The notes beneath the pieces are model-generated. The model made no database searches. It was not told the DNA's origin and was given only the letters and a program-made list of their open reading frames with translations. A program made the translations under genes and the position numbers. A DNA stretch of 64,000 nucleotides from Candidatus Denitrolinea symbiosum. GTDB lineage: Bacteria; Chloroflexota; Anaerolineae; Anaerolineales; Villigracilaceae. Positions 1-9,527 of the stretch are shown piece by piece. Location of the stretch: positions 1 through 64,000 of the forward strand of contig BLAA01000004.1 in assembly GCA_017312345.1 (NCBI GenBank), in the 5' to 3' direction. Numbering within the stretch: position 1 is the first letter of the stretch; every line of letters begins with the position of its first letter.

Positions 1-9
1 GCCACAGCC

Positions 10-318
10 ATGACCAAGCAGAAAATCCGCATCCGCCTCAAGGCTTACGACCATCGCGTCCTCGACCAGTCCGCCAAACGGATCGTCGAAACAGCCGAGC
101 GCTCCGGCGCGCACGTCGTCGGCCCCGTACCCTTGCCAACCAAGCTGGAACGCTTTACAATACGACGCTCCGCTTTCATTGACAAGGATTCGCACGAACA
201 CTACGAGATCCGCACGCATAACCGCCTGATCGACGTGCTGGACCCGGACTCGAAAACCATCGACATGCTCATGCGCCTGAACCTTCCGGCGGGCGTGGAT
301 ATCGAGATCAAAATCTAG
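10..318 (+). CDS. rpsJ: 30S ribosomal protein S10
   Basis: S10 is a 30S head protein and also the NusE partner in antitermination. The 102-residue product has the usual family length and pattern: an N-terminal [10 protein letters not shown] strand, the PVPLPT loop, and a C-terminal VDIEIKI end. Only nine bases lie upstream in the window, so the ribosome binding site cannot be judged, but the ATG gives the standard N-terminus. It is the first gene of the S10 cluster and is separated from rplC by an unusually long 232-base spacer. Confidence 0.97.
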   Translation: MTKQKIRIRLKAYDHRVLDQSAKRIVETAERSGAHVVGPVPLPTKLERFTIRRSAFIDKDSHEHYEIRTHNRLIDVLDPDSKTIDMLMRLNLPAGVDIEIKI

Positions 319-550
319 TCTGATCGTCATGTAGCCGGCGGTTTCGCGGCGCGGCGGCAGAGCGAATGCGGCCGCGCGACCGTGCAACTGCGGAACTACT
401 GAACGAAAGCAGCGCAAGAACTGCCCCGCGCGTGGACGCGAACATTCCCCGCGTCGCGCCTCGACAATTAACTGCGCTGTCTCCGAGATGATGCAGCCCC
501 GGCCCGGGTTGACAGTCTCGCACCAACACTTTATGAAGGAGAAAACCGAA
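319..550. other. rpsJ-rplC spacer, no gene
   Basis: This 232-base GC-rich spacer is much longer than the other gaps in the ribosomal cluster. No coding frame with family resemblance is seen. A purine-rich ribosome binding site (GAAGGAGA, near 535-542) lies just before rplC. TTGACA at 509-514 with TATGAA at 532-537 looks like a promoter but would start transcription almost at the start codon. Confidence 0.5.
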
Positions 551-1180
551 ATGTTAAAAGGGCTGATTGGCAAGAAGATCGGCATGACCCAGATCTTCGA
601 TGAGCGAGGCGTCGCGCAACCCGTGACCATCATCGAAGCTGGGCCATGTTACGTTACGCAGGTACGCACTCCCGAAAACGAGGGCTACTCTGCGGTCCAA
701 TTGGGTTTTGGCGAGCAGCATCCCAAACGGTTGTCGGGCGGCGAGTTGGGACATCTCAAGGCCAGGGAAATTCCTCCGTTGCGCTTCCTGCGCGAATTTC
801 GCTCCAAGACCATAGATGTGAACATCGGCGACAAGGTCACGGTGGAGACTTTTGCCGTGGGCGAACGCGTGGACGTTGTCGGCGTCAGCAAGGGTAAGGG
901 CTTCGCCGGTACCATCAAGCGTCATCACTTCAACCGCCAGCCTAAAACGCACGGCGCGTCCGACCGGGTGCGCGCGCCGGGTTCGAGCGGAGCCACCACC
1001 ACCCCCGGCCGCGTCTATAAAGGGACGCGGCGCGCGGGCCACATGGGCAGCGACCGCGTCACCGTGCAGGGACTCAAGGTCGTATTAGTGGACGCCGAAC
1101 GCAACCTGCTCGGACTCCACGGCGCGGTGCCCGGCCCGAAGGGCGGCGTGATCATGATCAAGGAGGCGCGCAAGCAGTAA
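551..1180 (+). CDS. rplC: 50S ribosomal protein L3
   Basis: L3 binds near the 3' end of 23S rRNA and helps shape the peptidyl transferase centre. I chose the ATG at 551 because it follows GAAGGAGAAA and gives the canonical MLKGLIGKKIGMTQIF start; an upstream in-frame ATG would add 21 unconserved residues. The 209-residue product contains the conserved central loop (RVRAPGSSG, GHMGSDRVTVQ) that reaches toward the catalytic centre. The next gene, rplD, follows after 16 bases. Confidence 0.97.
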   Translation: MLKGLIGKKIGMTQIFDERGVAQPVTIIEAGPCYVTQVRTPENEGYSAVQLGFGEQHPKRLSGGELGHLKAREIPPLRFLREFRSKTIDVNIGDKVTVETFAVGERVDVVGVSKGKGFAGTIKRHHFNRQPKTHGASDRVRAPGSSGATTTPGRVYKGTRRAGHMGSDRVTVQGLKVVLVDAERNLLGLHGAVPGPKGGVIMIKEARKQ

Positions 1181-1196
1181 GCGCGAGGCTATAGCG

Positions 1197-1826
1197 ATGA
1201 AAGCAGACGTTTTTAACATGCAGGGTGAGAAGGTGAAATCGGTGGAATTGCCCGCCGCCATCTTCGAAGCCAAAGTCAACGTGGACCTGATGCACCAGGC
1301 ATACGTTCGTCAGATGGCGAACGCCCGCCTCGGCACGCACAAGACCAAGACGCGCAGCGAAGTCTCTGGCGGCGGCCAGAAGCCGTGGAAGCAAAAAGGC
1401 ACCGGCCGCGCCCGCCAGGGTTCGCGCCGCGCCGTCCAGTGGGTGGGCGGCGGACGCGTCCACACGCCCCGGCCGCGCAGTTACTTCCAGCAGATGCCGA
1501 AGAAGATGCGCCAGGCCGCGCTGCGCTCCGCGTTGACCGCCAAGGCCGCGGAGGCCGGCGTAGTGCTGGTGGACGAGATCAAACTCGACGAAGCCCGCAC
1601 CCGCCTGATGTCCGAGGCGTTGACCCGCCTGGTCGGCGAGTCCAGCGCGCTGGTGGTGATGTCTGAAAAGGACCAGGATTACGACACCGTGATGCGTTCG
1701 ACCGTCAACCTGCCGGACGCGAAGGTGCTGCTGGCGGGCTACCTCAACATCCGCGACCTGCTGGGCTACGACAAACTGGTGTTGCCGCTCAAGGCCCTGG
1801 ATACCCTGACGGCGCAGCTCGGATAG
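1197..1826 (+). CDS. rplD: 50S ribosomal protein L4
   Basis: L4 (209 residues) assembles early onto 23S rRNA and lines the exit tunnel through its extended loop. The tunnel-loop signature is clear (TKTRSEVSGGGQKPWKQKGTGRARQGS). The C-terminal half carries the usual alpha/beta fold ending in LKALDTLTAQLG. In gammaproteobacteria L4 also represses its own operon; nothing in this sequence shows that here. Confidence 0.96.
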   Translation: MKADVFNMQGEKVKSVELPAAIFEAKVNVDLMHQAYVRQMANARLGTHKTKTRSEVSGGGQKPWKQKGTGRARQGSRRAVQWVGGGRVHTPRPRSYFQQMPKKMRQAALRSALTAKAAEAGVVLVDEIKLDEARTRLMSEALTRLVGESSALVVMSEKDQDYDTVMRSTVNLPDAKVLLAGYLNIRDLLGYDKLVLPLKALDTLTAQLG

Positions 1827-1836
1827 GATGTGAACC

Positions 1837-2139
1837 ATGACGACGATTTTTGACGTTTTGCGCCGCCCGCTGATCACGGAGAAATCCAATTATCAGTCCG
1901 GTAAATTGAATCAGTATACGTTCGAGGTCGCCTCGAACGCGACGCGCGGCATGGTGAAGGACGCGATCGAGTTGATCTACGACGTGAACGTGACGCGCGT
2001 GAATATTGTCAACGCCCCGGCCAAGCGCGGCCGCCGCGCCAAGAGCCGGCGGCTGCTGGTGCGCAAGTCCGGGTTCAAGAAGGCGATCGTGACCCTGGCC
2101 GCCGGGCAGACCATTGACGCCTTTGGAGGGGTCCAATAA
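1837..2139 (+). CDS. rplW: 50S ribosomal protein L23
   Basis: L23 (100 residues) sits at the tunnel exit and is the docking point for trigger factor and SRP. The conserved start ([13 protein letters not shown]) and the basic loop ([14 protein letters not shown]) are present. The TAA stop shares one base with the ATG of rplB, which implies translational coupling. Confidence 0.96.
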   Translation: MTTIFDVLRRPLITEKSNYQSGKLNQYTFEVASNATRGMVKDAIELIYDVNVTRVNIVNAPAKRGRRAKSRRLLVRKSGFKKAIVTLAAGQTIDAFGGVQ

Positions 2140-2975
2140 TGGCAGTTAAAAAGTACAAACCGGTGACCCCCGGTCAGCGCAACATGACGGGGTACGCCTT
2201 CGATGAAATCACCAAGTCCAAGCCCGAGCGTTCCCTGCTCGTGCCGCTTCGCAAATCGGGCGGACGCAACGCCTACGGCCGCGTCACCGTCCGTCATCGC
2301 GGCGGCGGGCATCGCCAGTTCATCCGCAAGGTGGACTTCAAACGCGAGAAGCGCGGCATCCCGGCGAAGGTCGCGGCGATCGAGTACGACCCGAACCGCA
2401 CGGCGCGCCTGGCGCTCCTCCATTACGCGGACGGCGAAAAGCGCTACATCATCGCCCCGCTGGACGTGAAAGTGGGCGACTCGCTCATGGCCGGGCCGTC
2501 GGCGGAGATTCGTTCGGGCAACAACCTGCCCATCGCGAACATCCCGGTCGGCACGATGATCCATAATATCGAGTTGCAGGAAGGCCGCGGCGGGCAGCTC
2601 GTCCGCTCGGCGGGCGGCTCGGCGCAGCTGCTGGCGAAGGAGGGCGATTTCGCCCAGGTGCGCATGCCGTCGGGCGAAGTGCGCCTCATCCGCCAGGTCT
2701 GCTACGCGACGATCGGGCAGATCGGCAACCTCGATCACAGCAACATCAAACTGGGCAAGGCCGGGCGCAAGCGTCACAAGGGCATCCGCCCGACCGTGCG
2801 CGGCTCGGCGATGACCCCGCGCGACCATCCGCACGGCGGCGGCGAAGGCCGTCAGCCGATCGGCAAGCCCGGTCCGCGCACGCCGTGGGGCAAGCCCACC
2901 CTGGGTTACCGCACGCGCAAGAACAAACAGACCGACAAGTATATTGTCCGCCGTCGCAGTAAGAAGAGCCGCTAG
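2139..2975 (+). CDS. rplB: 50S ribosomal protein L2
   Basis: L2 (278 residues) is needed for subunit association and peptidyl transferase activity. It has the [13 protein letters not shown] start, the central OB and SH3-like domains, and the C-terminal [11 protein letters not shown] segment that holds the conserved histidine near the catalytic centre. The tail KKSR is basic. A ribosome binding site (GGAGGGG) lies within the end of rplW. Confidence 0.98.
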   Translation: MAVKKYKPVTPGQRNMTGYAFDEITKSKPERSLLVPLRKSGGRNAYGRVTVRHRGGGHRQFIRKVDFKREKRGIPAKVAAIEYDPNRTARLALLHYADGEKRYIIAPLDVKVGDSLMAGPSAEIRSGNNLPIANIPVGTMIHNIELQEGRGGQLVRSAGGSAQLLAKEGDFAQVRMPSGEVRLIRQVCYATIGQIGNLDHSNIKLGKAGRKRHKGIRPTVRGSAMTPRDHPHGGGEGRQPIGKPGPRTPWGKPTLGYRTRKNKQTDKYIVRRRSKKSR

Positions 2976-2994
2976 GCGATAGAGGAACGAAACC

Positions 2995-3270
2995 ATGTCT
3001 CGATCATTGAAAAAAGGGCCGTTCATCGAGCCCAAACTTTACAAGCGTGTTGAGGCCATGAACGCCAAGGGCGAGAAGAAAGTCATCCGCACCTGGAGTC
3101 GGGCCAGCGTCATCTTCCCGCAGATGGTGGGACACACCATCGCCGTGCATGACGGCCGCCGCCATGTGCCGATCTACGTGACGGAAAACATGGTGGGGCA
3201 TCGCCTGGGCGAATTCGCGCCGACCCGCCTCTTCCGCGGGCATAGCACGAAGGAAGCCGCGGCGAAGTAG
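2995..3270 (+). CDS. rpsS: 30S ribosomal protein S19
   Basis: S19 (91 residues) binds the head of 16S rRNA beside S13. The family start [15 protein letters not shown] and the motifs [23 protein letters not shown] and LGEFAPTR are all present. The gene lies 19 bases after rplB. Confidence 0.97.
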   Translation: MSRSLKKGPFIEPKLYKRVEAMNAKGEKKVIRTWSRASVIFPQMVGHTIAVHDGRRHVPIYVTENMVGHRLGEFAPTRLFRGHSTKEAAAK

Positions 3271-3281
3271 GAGAACCAGTC

Positions 3282-3623
3282 ATGCAAAATATTGAAGCAC
3301 ACCTGCGTTTCCTGCCGGTTTCCGCCCAGAAAGTCCGCCTGGTGGTGGACATGGTGCGCGGCCGAGACGCCACCGAAGCGCTGGACATCCTGCGCTTCGA
3401 GACCAAGGGTCCCGCGGCGCCCGTCCGCAAACTGCTGGCCTCCGCGGTGGCAAACGCCGAGGAGAACTTCGGCGTCAGCCGCGACGACCTGTACGTGGCC
3501 CAGATCTATGCCAATGAGGCGCCCACGCGCAAGTGGCGGCGCTTCGGCGCTCGCGGCCGCTTTAAGCCCGTCCTGCGCCGTTCTTCGCATGTGACCGTCG
3601 TTTTGCGCGAGCGCGAGTTGTAA
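3282..3623 (+). CDS. rplV: 50S ribosomal protein L22
   Basis: L22 (113 residues) lines the exit tunnel with its long beta hairpin. Typical segments are present: LRFLPVSAQKVRLVVD, then AVANAEENFG, then the hairpin with APTRKWRRFGARGRFKP. GGAGAACC precedes the ATG. The neighbours rpsS and rpsC are in the conserved S10 operon order. Confidence 0.97.
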   Translation: MQNIEAHLRFLPVSAQKVRLVVDMVRGRDATEALDILRFETKGPAAPVRKLLASAVANAEENFGVSRDDLYVAQIYANEAPTRKWRRFGARGRFKPVLRRSSHVTVVLREREL

Positions 3624-3634
3624 AAGGAGAAATT

Positions 3635-4384
3635 ATGGGTCGCAAAGTACATCCAGTTGGAATGCGTCTGGGCATTAACACCATGTGGCAGGGACGCTGG
3701 TTCGCGGAAGGCGCCCAGTATCTCGACCAGCTGCACCAGGACATGGCTATCCGCTCGCTGCTGTTGGGCAAGGACTCTAAAGGCGGCGCGGCGCGCAACG
3801 CCGCCGCGCGCAAACTGCGCCGGGAATTGCCCGATGCCGTTTTGAACAACAAGGCCGGCATCTCGCGCGTGGACGTGGAGCGTTTCCCGGGCAAGACGAA
3901 AATCTCCATCCATACCGCCAAGCCGGGCATCCTGATCGGCCGCAAAGGCGAGGGCGTCAAGAAGATCCGCCAGGCTTTGGAAACGTTGATCGGCAGGAAA
4001 GTGGATCTGGACATCAAAGAGATTTCCACGCCAGACACCGACGCCGTGCTGGTGGCGCGCAATATCGCCGACCAGTTGGAGCGCCGCATTGCCTACCGCC
4101 GCGCGATGAAACGCGCCATCCAGTCTGCGATGAAGCAGGGCGCGCAGGGCATCAAGATCGAAGTGGCCGGACGCCTGGGAGGAGCCGAAATGGCCCGCAC
4201 CGTCTGGCTGCGCGACGGACGCGTACCCCTGCAGACCCTGCGGGCGAATATTGATTTTGCCCGCACCGAAGCCACTACCACCTATGGGCAGATCGGCATC
4301 AAAGTGTGGGTCTACAAAGGCGAGACCGCGCCGGAAGTCGAAGAGAAGACCGAGACGACCGAGGGCGTATACGTTAGCGAATAG
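3635..4384 (+). CDS. rpsC: 30S ribosomal protein S3
   Basis: S3 (249 residues) guards the mRNA entry side of the 30S subunit. The start GRKVHPVGMRLGI, the KH-type domain with KPGILIGRKGEGVKKIRQALE, and the C-terminal domain with GRLGGAEMARTVWLRDGRVPLQTLRA are intact. The acidic tail (EVEEKTETTEG) is longer than in many homologues. AAAGGAGAAATT precedes the ATG. Confidence 0.97.
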   Translation: MGRKVHPVGMRLGINTMWQGRWFAEGAQYLDQLHQDMAIRSLLLGKDSKGGAARNAAARKLRRELPDAVLNNKAGISRVDVERFPGKTKISIHTAKPGILIGRKGEGVKKIRQALETLIGRKVDLDIKEISTPDTDAVLVARNIADQLERRIAYRRAMKRAIQSAMKQGAQGIKIEVAGRLGGAEMARTVWLRDGRVPLQTLRANIDFARTEATTTYGQIGIKVWVYKGETAPEVEEKTETTEGVYVSE

Positions 4385-4447
4385 AGAACGGGAAGGAGCG
4401 CGCTGGAGCGCCCTCCGCCGCCCGGCTCTAATCTTTGGAGAGAAATT

Positions 4448-4873
4448 ATGTTGATGCCAAAACGTGTCAAGTGGCGCAAGCAGATGCGCGGCCGTATGCG
4501 GGGCAAAGCCCTGCGCGGCGCGGAAATCTCGTTCGGCGAGTACGGCCTGCAGGCGCTGGAACCGGGCTGGGTGACCGCCCGTCAGATCGAAGCGGCGCGG
4601 CGCGCCATCGTCCGCGAAATGAAGCGCCGCGGCAAGGTCTGGATCCGCATTTTCCCGGCCAAGCCCTATACCCATAAACCGCCCGAGACCCGCATGGGTT
4701 CCGGTAAAGGCAACGTGGAATACTATGTGGCGGTGGTCAAGCCGGGCCGCGTGATGTTCGAGATCAGCGGCCTGCCTGAAGATATGGCGATCTTGGCCTT
4801 GAAAAGCGCGCAGTACAAGTTCGCCATCAAGACCAAGATCGTGACCCGCCGCGAGGCAGGAGAGTCGTCATGA
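4448..4873 (+). CDS. rplP: 50S ribosomal protein L16
   Basis: L16 (141 residues) stabilises A-site tRNA binding and occupies the central protuberance. [21 protein letters not shown] is the standard N-terminus, so the start at 4448 is favoured over the internal ATG two codons later. The motif [23 protein letters not shown] is conserved. A 63-base GC-rich gap separates it from rpsC, and its stop overlaps rpmC by four bases. Confidence 0.97.
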   Translation: MLMPKRVKWRKQMRGRMRGKALRGAEISFGEYGLQALEPGWVTARQIEAARRAIVREMKRRGKVWIRIFPAKPYTHKPPETRMGSGKGNVEYYVAVVKPGRVMFEISGLPEDMAILALKSAQYKFAIKTKIVTRREAGESS

Positions 4874-5076
4874 AAACGAGCGAGATTCGTGACCTGAAAA
4901 TCGAAGAAGTGGAATCGAAACTGGCGGACGCCCGCGAGGAATTGATGAAATACCGCTTTCAGCAGGTGACCGGCCAGTTGACCGACACCAGTCGTTTGCG
5001 CATCCTCCGCCGCGATATCGCCCGCATGATGACCGTCCTCAACCAGCGCCGGGCGGAAGGGAAAGGTGAAGCATGA
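4870..5076 (+). CDS. rpmC: 50S ribosomal protein L29
   Basis: L29 (68 residues) is a two-helix protein at the tunnel exit next to L23. The typical helical pattern is seen ([21 protein letters not shown], then [18 protein letters not shown]). It overlaps both rplP and rpsQ by four bases (ATGA type), so these genes are translationally coupled. Confidence 0.95.
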   Translation: MKTSEIRDLKIEEVESKLADAREELMKYRFQQVTGQLTDTSRLRILRRDIARMMTVLNQRRAEGKGEA

Positions 5077-5441
5077 ACAATCGTCGTCGCATGACTGGTG
5101 TCGTCACCAGCAACAAAATGGACAAGACCGTCGTAGTCGAGATTCGACGCGTCTACCGCCACCCGCTCTACAAGAAGGTGGTTCACTCCAGCCGGCGCGT
5201 CAAGGCTCACGACGAGATCGGCTGCCAGATGGGCGACGAAGTGCAGATCGTCGAGTCGCGGCCGTTGTCGCGCGGTAAACGCTGGGCGGTCGAGACGGTG
5301 GTCAAGCGCGAGATCCGCACGGCGGACGCGGGCGTGGAGGCCGTCTCCTCGGCGGACGTGGACGCCTCCGCGTTGAGCGGCGTGGAAGAGAAACCCGAAA
5401 GCGTCGTCGAGGCCCGGGAAGAATCGGGAGAGCAGGCATGA
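5073..5441 (+). CDS. rpsQ: 30S ribosomal protein S17 with acidic tail
   Basis: S17 is an OB-fold protein of the 30S body. The core is clear: [28 protein letters not shown] and the acidic strand [17 protein letters not shown]. At 122 residues it is about 35 residues longer than usual. The extra C-terminus (from roughly residue 88) is rich in Ala, Glu, Ser and Val and looks disordered and acidic. The stop overlaps rplN by four bases. Confidence 0.95.
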   Translation: MNNRRRMTGVVTSNKMDKTVVVEIRRVYRHPLYKKVVHSSRRVKAHDEIGCQMGDEVQIVESRPLSRGKRWAVETVVKREIRTADAGVEAVSSADVDASALSGVEEKPESVVEAREESGEQA

Positions 5442-5809
5442 TCCAGCAGGAAACATTTCTCAAGGTAGCCGACAACACCGGGGCGCGCGAGATCCAGGTG
5501 ATCCACGTGCTGGGCGGCTCCACCCGCAGGTACGGCGCGGTGGGCGACGTGGTGGTGGCGGCGGTCAAATCGGCCACGCCGCAGGGTTCGGTCAAGAAGA
5601 GCGAAGTGGTGCGCGCGGTGGTCGTGCGCTGCGCCAAAGAATGGCGCCGCGAGGACGGCTCGCACATCCGCTTCGACGACAACGCCGCGGTGATCCTGGA
5701 CGCCGACGGGCAGAACCCGCGCGGCACGCGCATCTTTGGGCCGGTGGCGCGCGAATTGCGCGAAAAAGGCTTTATGAAAATCGTTTCGCTGGCGCCGGAA
5801 GTGCTGTAG
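5438..5809 (+). CDS. rplN: 50S ribosomal protein L14
   Basis: L14 (123 residues) forms intersubunit bridges and binds the silencing factor RsfS. The start [19 protein letters not shown] and the motif [15 protein letters not shown] are standard, as is the end [12 protein letters not shown]. It is in the normal spc order, before rplX. Confidence 0.97.
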   Translation: MIQQETFLKVADNTGAREIQVIHVLGGSTRRYGAVGDVVVAAVKSATPQGSVKKSEVVRAVVVRCAKEWRREDGSHIRFDDNAAVILDADGQNPRGTRIFGPVARELREKGFMKIVSLAPEVL

Positions 5810-5830
5810 GCCAGCGTGGGAGCGACAAGA

Positions 5831-6163
5831 ATGAAAGTTAAGATCAAAAAAGGCGATACCGTCGAGGTGATCAGCGGCAAGCTGGAAGATAAAGGCAAGC
5901 GCGGCGAAGTGCTTCACATGCAGCCGGTTGCCGGCCGCGTGGTCGTCCAGGGCGTGAACATTCGCACCAAGCACCAGAAACAGGTGCAGACGCAGGCCGG
6001 GCGCAATATCCAGCCGGGTCGCATCAAATTCGAGGCGGCGATGGATATTTCCAACGTCATGCTGGTCTGTCCAAAATGCAGCCAAAAGACCCGCGTCGCG
6101 ATCCGCCGCGACGAAACCGGCGCGCACCGCGTCTGCAAGCAGTGCGACGCGATGATCGATTAG
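5831..6163 (+). CDS. rplX: 50S ribosomal protein L24
   Basis: L24 (110 residues) starts 50S assembly. I chose the ATG at 5831 because it gives [23 protein letters not shown]; a GTG at 5816 would add five unconserved residues. The KOW motif is near residues 5-30. The C-terminal part has CPKC and CKQC pairs typical of the zinc-ribbon-like end in many bacterial L24 proteins. Confidence 0.96.
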   Translation: MKVKIKKGDTVEVISGKLEDKGKRGEVLHMQPVAGRVVVQGVNIRTKHQKQVQTQAGRNIQPGRIKFEAAMDISNVMLVCPKCSQKTRVAIRRDETGAHRVCKQCDAMID

Positions 6164-6180
6164 GCGGGCGGAGCGAAACC

Positions 6181-6729
6181 ATGAATAGGATGATCGAACG
6201 TTATCAGAACGAAGCCGTCCCCGGCTTGCAGAAGGCGTTCCAGTACAAGAACGTCATGCAGGTGCCGCGCATCGAAAAAGTCGTGGTCAACATCGGCGTG
6301 GGCGAGGCGTTGGACAACGCCAAGGCCCTGGAGTTTGCCGTGGCCGACCTGGCGGCTGTGACCGGCCAGAAACCGATCCAGACCAAGGCCCGCAAGAGCA
6401 TCGCCAACTTCAAACTGCGCGAAGGCCGCATCATCGGCGCCAAGGTGACGCTGCGCGGCCCGCGCATGTGGGCGTTCCTCGACCGTCTCGTCAACGTGAC
6501 CCTGCCGCGCGTGCGCGACTTCCGCGGCGTTTCGGCCAACGCCTTCGACGGGCGCGGCAATTACACGCTCGGCCTCAAGGACCAATTGGTGTTCCCCGAG
6601 ATCGAGTACGACAAGATCGACAAACTGCGAGGCATGGAAGTGACCATCGTCACCAGCGCGCGAAACGACGACGAAGCGCGTTCCCTGCTTCAACTGCTTG
6701 GAATGCCATTCACTAAAAAGGAAGCGTAA
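6181..6729 (+). CDS. rplE: 50S ribosomal protein L5
   Basis: L5 (182 residues) binds 5S rRNA and contacts P-site t[27 protein letters not shown] is a usual start, whereas extending upstream adds frame-shifted residues from rplX. Conserved segments include [35 protein letters not shown] and [10 protein letters not shown]. Its stop lies three bases before rpsN. Confidence 0.97.
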   Translation: MNRMIERYQNEAVPGLQKAFQYKNVMQVPRIEKVVVNIGVGEALDNAKALEFAVADLAAVTGQKPIQTKARKSIANFKLREGRIIGAKVTLRGPRMWAFLDRLVNVTLPRVRDFRGVSANAFDGRGNYTLGLKDQLVFPEIEYDKIDKLRGMEVTIVTSARNDDEARSLLQLLGMPFTKKEA

Positions 6730-6732
6730 CTT

Positions 6733-6915
6733 ATGGCAAAGAAAGCTATGCAATATCGTGAACTTCGACGCCGCAGGGAGGTGCAGGTGCGCCACCGCTG
6801 CCACCGTTGCGGCCGCCCGCGTGGATACATGCGCCGATTCGGCCTGTGCCGCATCTGCTTCCGTGAACTGGCATTGCAGGGAAAAATCCCCGGCGTGACC
6901 AAGTCATCCTGGTAA
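6733..6915 (+). CDS. rpsN: 30S ribosomal protein S14, zinc type
   Basis: This is the short zinc-binding form of S14 (60 residues). The two Cys pairs CHRC and CRIC, about 15 residues apart, define the zinc ribbon. The C-terminal half ([26 protein letters not shown]) is standard. The presence of the Cys-containing forms of S14, L36 and S4 suggests zinc is not normally limiting for this organism; that is inference. Confidence 0.96.
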   Translation: MAKKAMQYRELRRRREVQVRHRCHRCGRPRGYMRRFGLCRICFRELALQGKIPGVTKSSW

Positions 6916-6931
6916 CCGGTGGAGGTGAGAT

Positions 6932-7345
6932 ATGTCTGTCAATGACCCGATCGCTGATATGCTGACGCGCATCCGCAACGCTGTCCTCTCCGGCCATGCC
7001 CAGGTGGCGATGCCCAGTTCCAGCCTCAAGATCGAGATCGCCAAGATCTTGAAGGAAGAGGGCTTCCTCGACGGCTACGAAGTGGCCGAGGCCGAGAAGG
7101 CTGCCAGCAAGACGCTGCGCCTGAAGATCAAATATGTGGGCGAACGCCGCGAGCGCAAGCCGGTCATCACCGGCCTGGAGCGCGTGAGCAAGCCCGGCCG
7201 CCGCATCTACACCCGCAAGCAGGACATCCCCTGGGTCCTGTCCGGGCTGGGCGTCGCCATCCTGTCCACGCCCAAGGGCGTAATGACGGGCGTCCGCGCC
7301 CGCCAATTGGGCGTGGGCGGCGAGATTCTCTGTAAAGTCTGGTAG
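6932..7345 (+). CDS. rpsH: 30S ribosomal protein S8
   Basis: S8 (137 residues) binds the central domain of 16S rRNA and is the translational repressor of the spc operon in E. coli. The start [16 protein letters not shown] and the C-terminal end [15 protein letters not shown] are typical. GGAGGTGAGAT precedes the ATG. Confidence 0.97.
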   Translation: MSVNDPIADMLTRIRNAVLSGHAQVAMPSSSLKIEIAKILKEEGFLDGYEVAEAEKAASKTLRLKIKYVGERRERKPVITGLERVSKPGRRIYTRKQDIPWVLSGLGVAILSTPKGVMTGVRARQLGVGGEILCKVW

Positions 7346-7362
7346 GCAGGAGGAACGAAACT

Positions 7363-7911
7363 ATGTCTCGTGTTGGACGCCTGCCCATTGCCGTCCCCGG
7401 CGGTGTGCAGATAAACATTGAAGGTTCGCTCGTGAAGGTGAAAGGCCCGAAAGGCGAGCTGCAGCGGACGTTTTCGCCGCTGATCGGCATTGCTCTCGAA
7501 AACGGCCAGGTCGCCGTCACGCGCCGGTCCGATGATCCTGCCGAACGCGCCCTGCACGGCACCACCCGCGCCCTGCTGGCGAACATGATCCATGGCGTGA
7601 GCAGCGGGTTTACGACCGTGCTGGAAGTGGACGGCGTGGGCTACCGCGCCGAAATGAACGGCAAAAACCTGGTGCTGAACGTCGGCTACTCTCATCCCGT
7701 GGAAGTGCCGCCGCCGGCCGGCATCAGTTTCGAGGTGGACCAGAAGACCCGTCAGATCAAAGTGATGGGCTACGACAAAGAGGCCGTCGGTCAGACCGCG
7801 GCCGACATCCGCAAGGTGCGCCCGCCCGAACCCTACCACGGCAAGGGTATCCATTATCTTGGCGAGCGCATCCGCCGCAAAGCTGGCAAAGCCGGGAAAG
7901 GAGCCAAGTAA
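7363..7911 (+). CDS. rplF: 50S ribosomal protein L6
   Basis: L6 (182 residues) lies near the sarcin-ricin loop and the factor binding site. SRVGRLPIAVPGGVQI starts the first of two related domains. The second domain holds the usual C-terminal stretch with RPPEPYHGKGIHYLGERIRRKAGKA. AGGAGGAAC precedes the ATG. Confidence 0.97.
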   Translation: MSRVGRLPIAVPGGVQINIEGSLVKVKGPKGELQRTFSPLIGIALENGQVAVTRRSDDPAERALHGTTRALLANMIHGVSSGFTTVLEVDGVGYRAEMNGKNLVLNVGYSHPVEVPPPAGISFEVDQKTRQIKVMGYDKEAVGQTAADIRKVRPPEPYHGKGIHYLGERIRRKAGKAGKGAK

Positions 7912-7914
7912 TTT

Positions 7915-8280
7915 ATGGCTGACAAGAATCGTGCCGAGGCGCGCCTCCGCCGCCACGCCCGCGTTCGCAAGAACCTGGCCGGGACGGCAGACCGCCCTCG
8001 CCTCAGCGTGTTCCGCAGTCTCTCGGAGATCTACGCGCAGATCATTGACGACCAGCAGGGCCATACGCTGGTCTCCGCTTCGTCGGTGGACAGCGAACTG
8101 AAATCGGACATGCAGGGCAAGAAGAAATCCGAGCAGGCCAAACTGGTCGGCGAGGCGGTTGCAAAACGGGCCAAGTCGAAGGGGATCGAAGCGGTCGTCT
8201 TCGACCGCGGCGGCTTCCGCTACACCGGCCGCGTCAAGGCCCTGGCCGACGGCGCGCGCGAGAGCGGCCTGCGCTTCTAG
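7915..8280 (+). CDS. rplR: 50S ribosomal protein L18
   Basis: L18 (121 residues) binds 5S rRNA with L5. The basic N-terminus ([27 protein letters not shown]) and the C-terminal [28 protein letters not shown] are diagnostic. It starts three bases after rplF. Confidence 0.97.
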   Translation: MADKNRAEARLRRHARVRKNLAGTADRPRLSVFRSLSEIYAQIIDDQQGHTLVSASSVDSELKSDMQGKKKSEQAKLVGEAVAKRAKSKGIEAVVFDRGGFRYTGRVKALADGARESGLRF

Positions 8281-8298
8281 GCCGCAGTGGAGTACATT

Positions 8299-8850
8299 AT
8301 GGCTGAATATAACAAGAAACCTGAACAGCAGGACTTCGAGCAACAGGACGCCTACGAAGAACGCGTGATCGAGATCGCCCGCGTCGCGAAAGTCGTCAAG
8401 GGCGGGCGCCGCTTCCAGTTCCGCGTGACCGTGGTGGTGGGCGACAGGAAAGGCTCCATCGGGATGGGCGTGGGCAAGGCCAACGCCGTCCCCGACGCGA
8501 TGCGCAAGGCCTCTGAGCGGGCGCGCAAGGACCTGCGCCAGGTCAACCTGGCGGGGACCACCGTCCCGCACGAGAGCATCGGCAAAGTGGCCGGGGCCAG
8601 GGTCTTCCTGAAGCCCGCCTCGCCCGGCACCGGCGTAATCGCCGCGGGCGGCGTGCGCGCCGTGCTGGAAGTGGCCGGCGTGCGCGATATCCTGACCAAG
8701 TCGCTTGGCTCGGCCAACGTGCTGAACGTTGTGATGGCGACCTTCGCGGCCCTCGATCAGATGCGCTCTCCGCAGAAGGAAGCCGCCCGCCGCGGCAAGC
8801 CTGTGAACGAGTTGATGCCGTTCTGGGAACGGAGGAATCAACATGCCTAA
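8299..8850 (+). CDS. rpsE: 30S ribosomal protein S5
   Basis: S5 (183 residues) takes part in mRNA unwinding and decoding fidelity. The ATG at 8299 is preceded by GTGGAG with a good spacing; an upstream GTG would add four residues over the ribosome binding site. The double-stranded RNA binding domain ([21 protein letters not shown]) and [12 protein letters not shown], with [17 protein letters not shown] spacing, are intact. It overlaps rpmD by eight bases. Confidence 0.96.
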   Translation: MAEYNKKPEQQDFEQQDAYEERVIEIARVAKVVKGGRRFQFRVTVVVGDRKGSIGMGVGKANAVPDAMRKASERARKDLRQVNLAGTTVPHESIGKVAGARVFLKPASPGTGVIAAGGVRAVLEVAGVRDILTKSLGSANVLNVVMATFAALDQMRSPQKEAARRGKPVNELMPFWERRNQHA

Positions 8851-9040
8851 AAAGGAAACAAGCGGCAAGACTTTGCGCATTACGCTGGTCAAAAGCGCCA
8901 TCGGCTACGCCAAGGATCAGAAGAGGACCGTGCGCGCGCTGGGTCTGCGCCGGATGAACCAGACGGTGGAACACAAGGACAATCCCGCCTTGCGCGGGAT
9001 GCTGGCCAAGATCAGCCACCTGCTTCGAGTGGAAGAGTAG
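8843..9040 (+). CDS. rpmD: 50S ribosomal protein L30
   Basis: L30 (65 residues) is a small 50S protein. The pattern [32 protein letters not shown] is typical of bacterial L30, with about five extra residues at the N-terminus. It overlaps the end of rpsE and is followed closely by rplO. Confidence 0.95.
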   Translation: MPKKETSGKTLRITLVKSAIGYAKDQKRTVRALGLRRMNQTVEHKDNPALRGMLAKISHLLRVEE

Positions 9041-9047
9041 ACCGAAA

Positions 9048-9503
9048 ATGAAATTACACGATCTCACGCCCAATCCGGGCTCCAAGAAGAATCGCAAGCG
9101 CGTGGGACGCGGCTCCGCGGCCGGCCAGGGCAAGACGGCCGGGCGCGGCACCAAGGGACAGGGTTCGCGCTCCGGCGAGGGCGGACGTCTCTATCGCCAG
9201 GGCGGCAACCTGCCGTTCTACCGCCGCCTGCCGTTCATGCGCGGCGAAGGATTCCGCTCCATCAACCGCGTGGAATACAACGAAATCAACCTGGACCAGT
9301 TGACCGAGTCGTTCCAGGCGAACGCCGAAGTCACGCCCGAATCGCTGGCCGAGGCGCGGCTGTTGCGCGACCCGCGCAAGCCCGTCGTCATCCTCGGACG
9401 CGGCGAGGCGAAGTCTGCCCTGAAAGTGCGCGTCCACCGAGTTAGCGCGGCCGCCAAGTCCAAGATCGAGGCGGCCGGCGGCAGCGTGGAGTTGATCGCC
9501 TAG
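9048..9503 (+). CDS. rplO: 50S ribosomal protein L15
   Basis: L15 (151 residues) is an early 50S assembly protein. The glycine- and arginine-rich N-terminus (KKNRKRVGRGSAAGQGKTAGRGTKGQGSR) and the C-terminal KVRVHRVSAAAKSKIEAAGGSVELI are standard. Confidence 0.97.
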   Translation: MKLHDLTPNPGSKKNRKRVGRGSAAGQGKTAGRGTKGQGSRSGEGGRLYRQGGNLPFYRRLPFMRGEGFRSINRVEYNEINLDQLTESFQANAEVTPESLAEARLLRDPRKPVVILGRGEAKSALKVRVHRVSAAAKSKIEAAGGSVELIA

Positions 9504-9527
9504 CGGCGTTTCATCAGGAGACCTGAC

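Noticed and set aside
509..537. TTGACA and TATGAA with 17-base spacing before rplC
   Set aside because: Transcription would begin about seven bases before the ATG and exclude the clear GAAGGAG ribosome binding site, so the match is probably chance.
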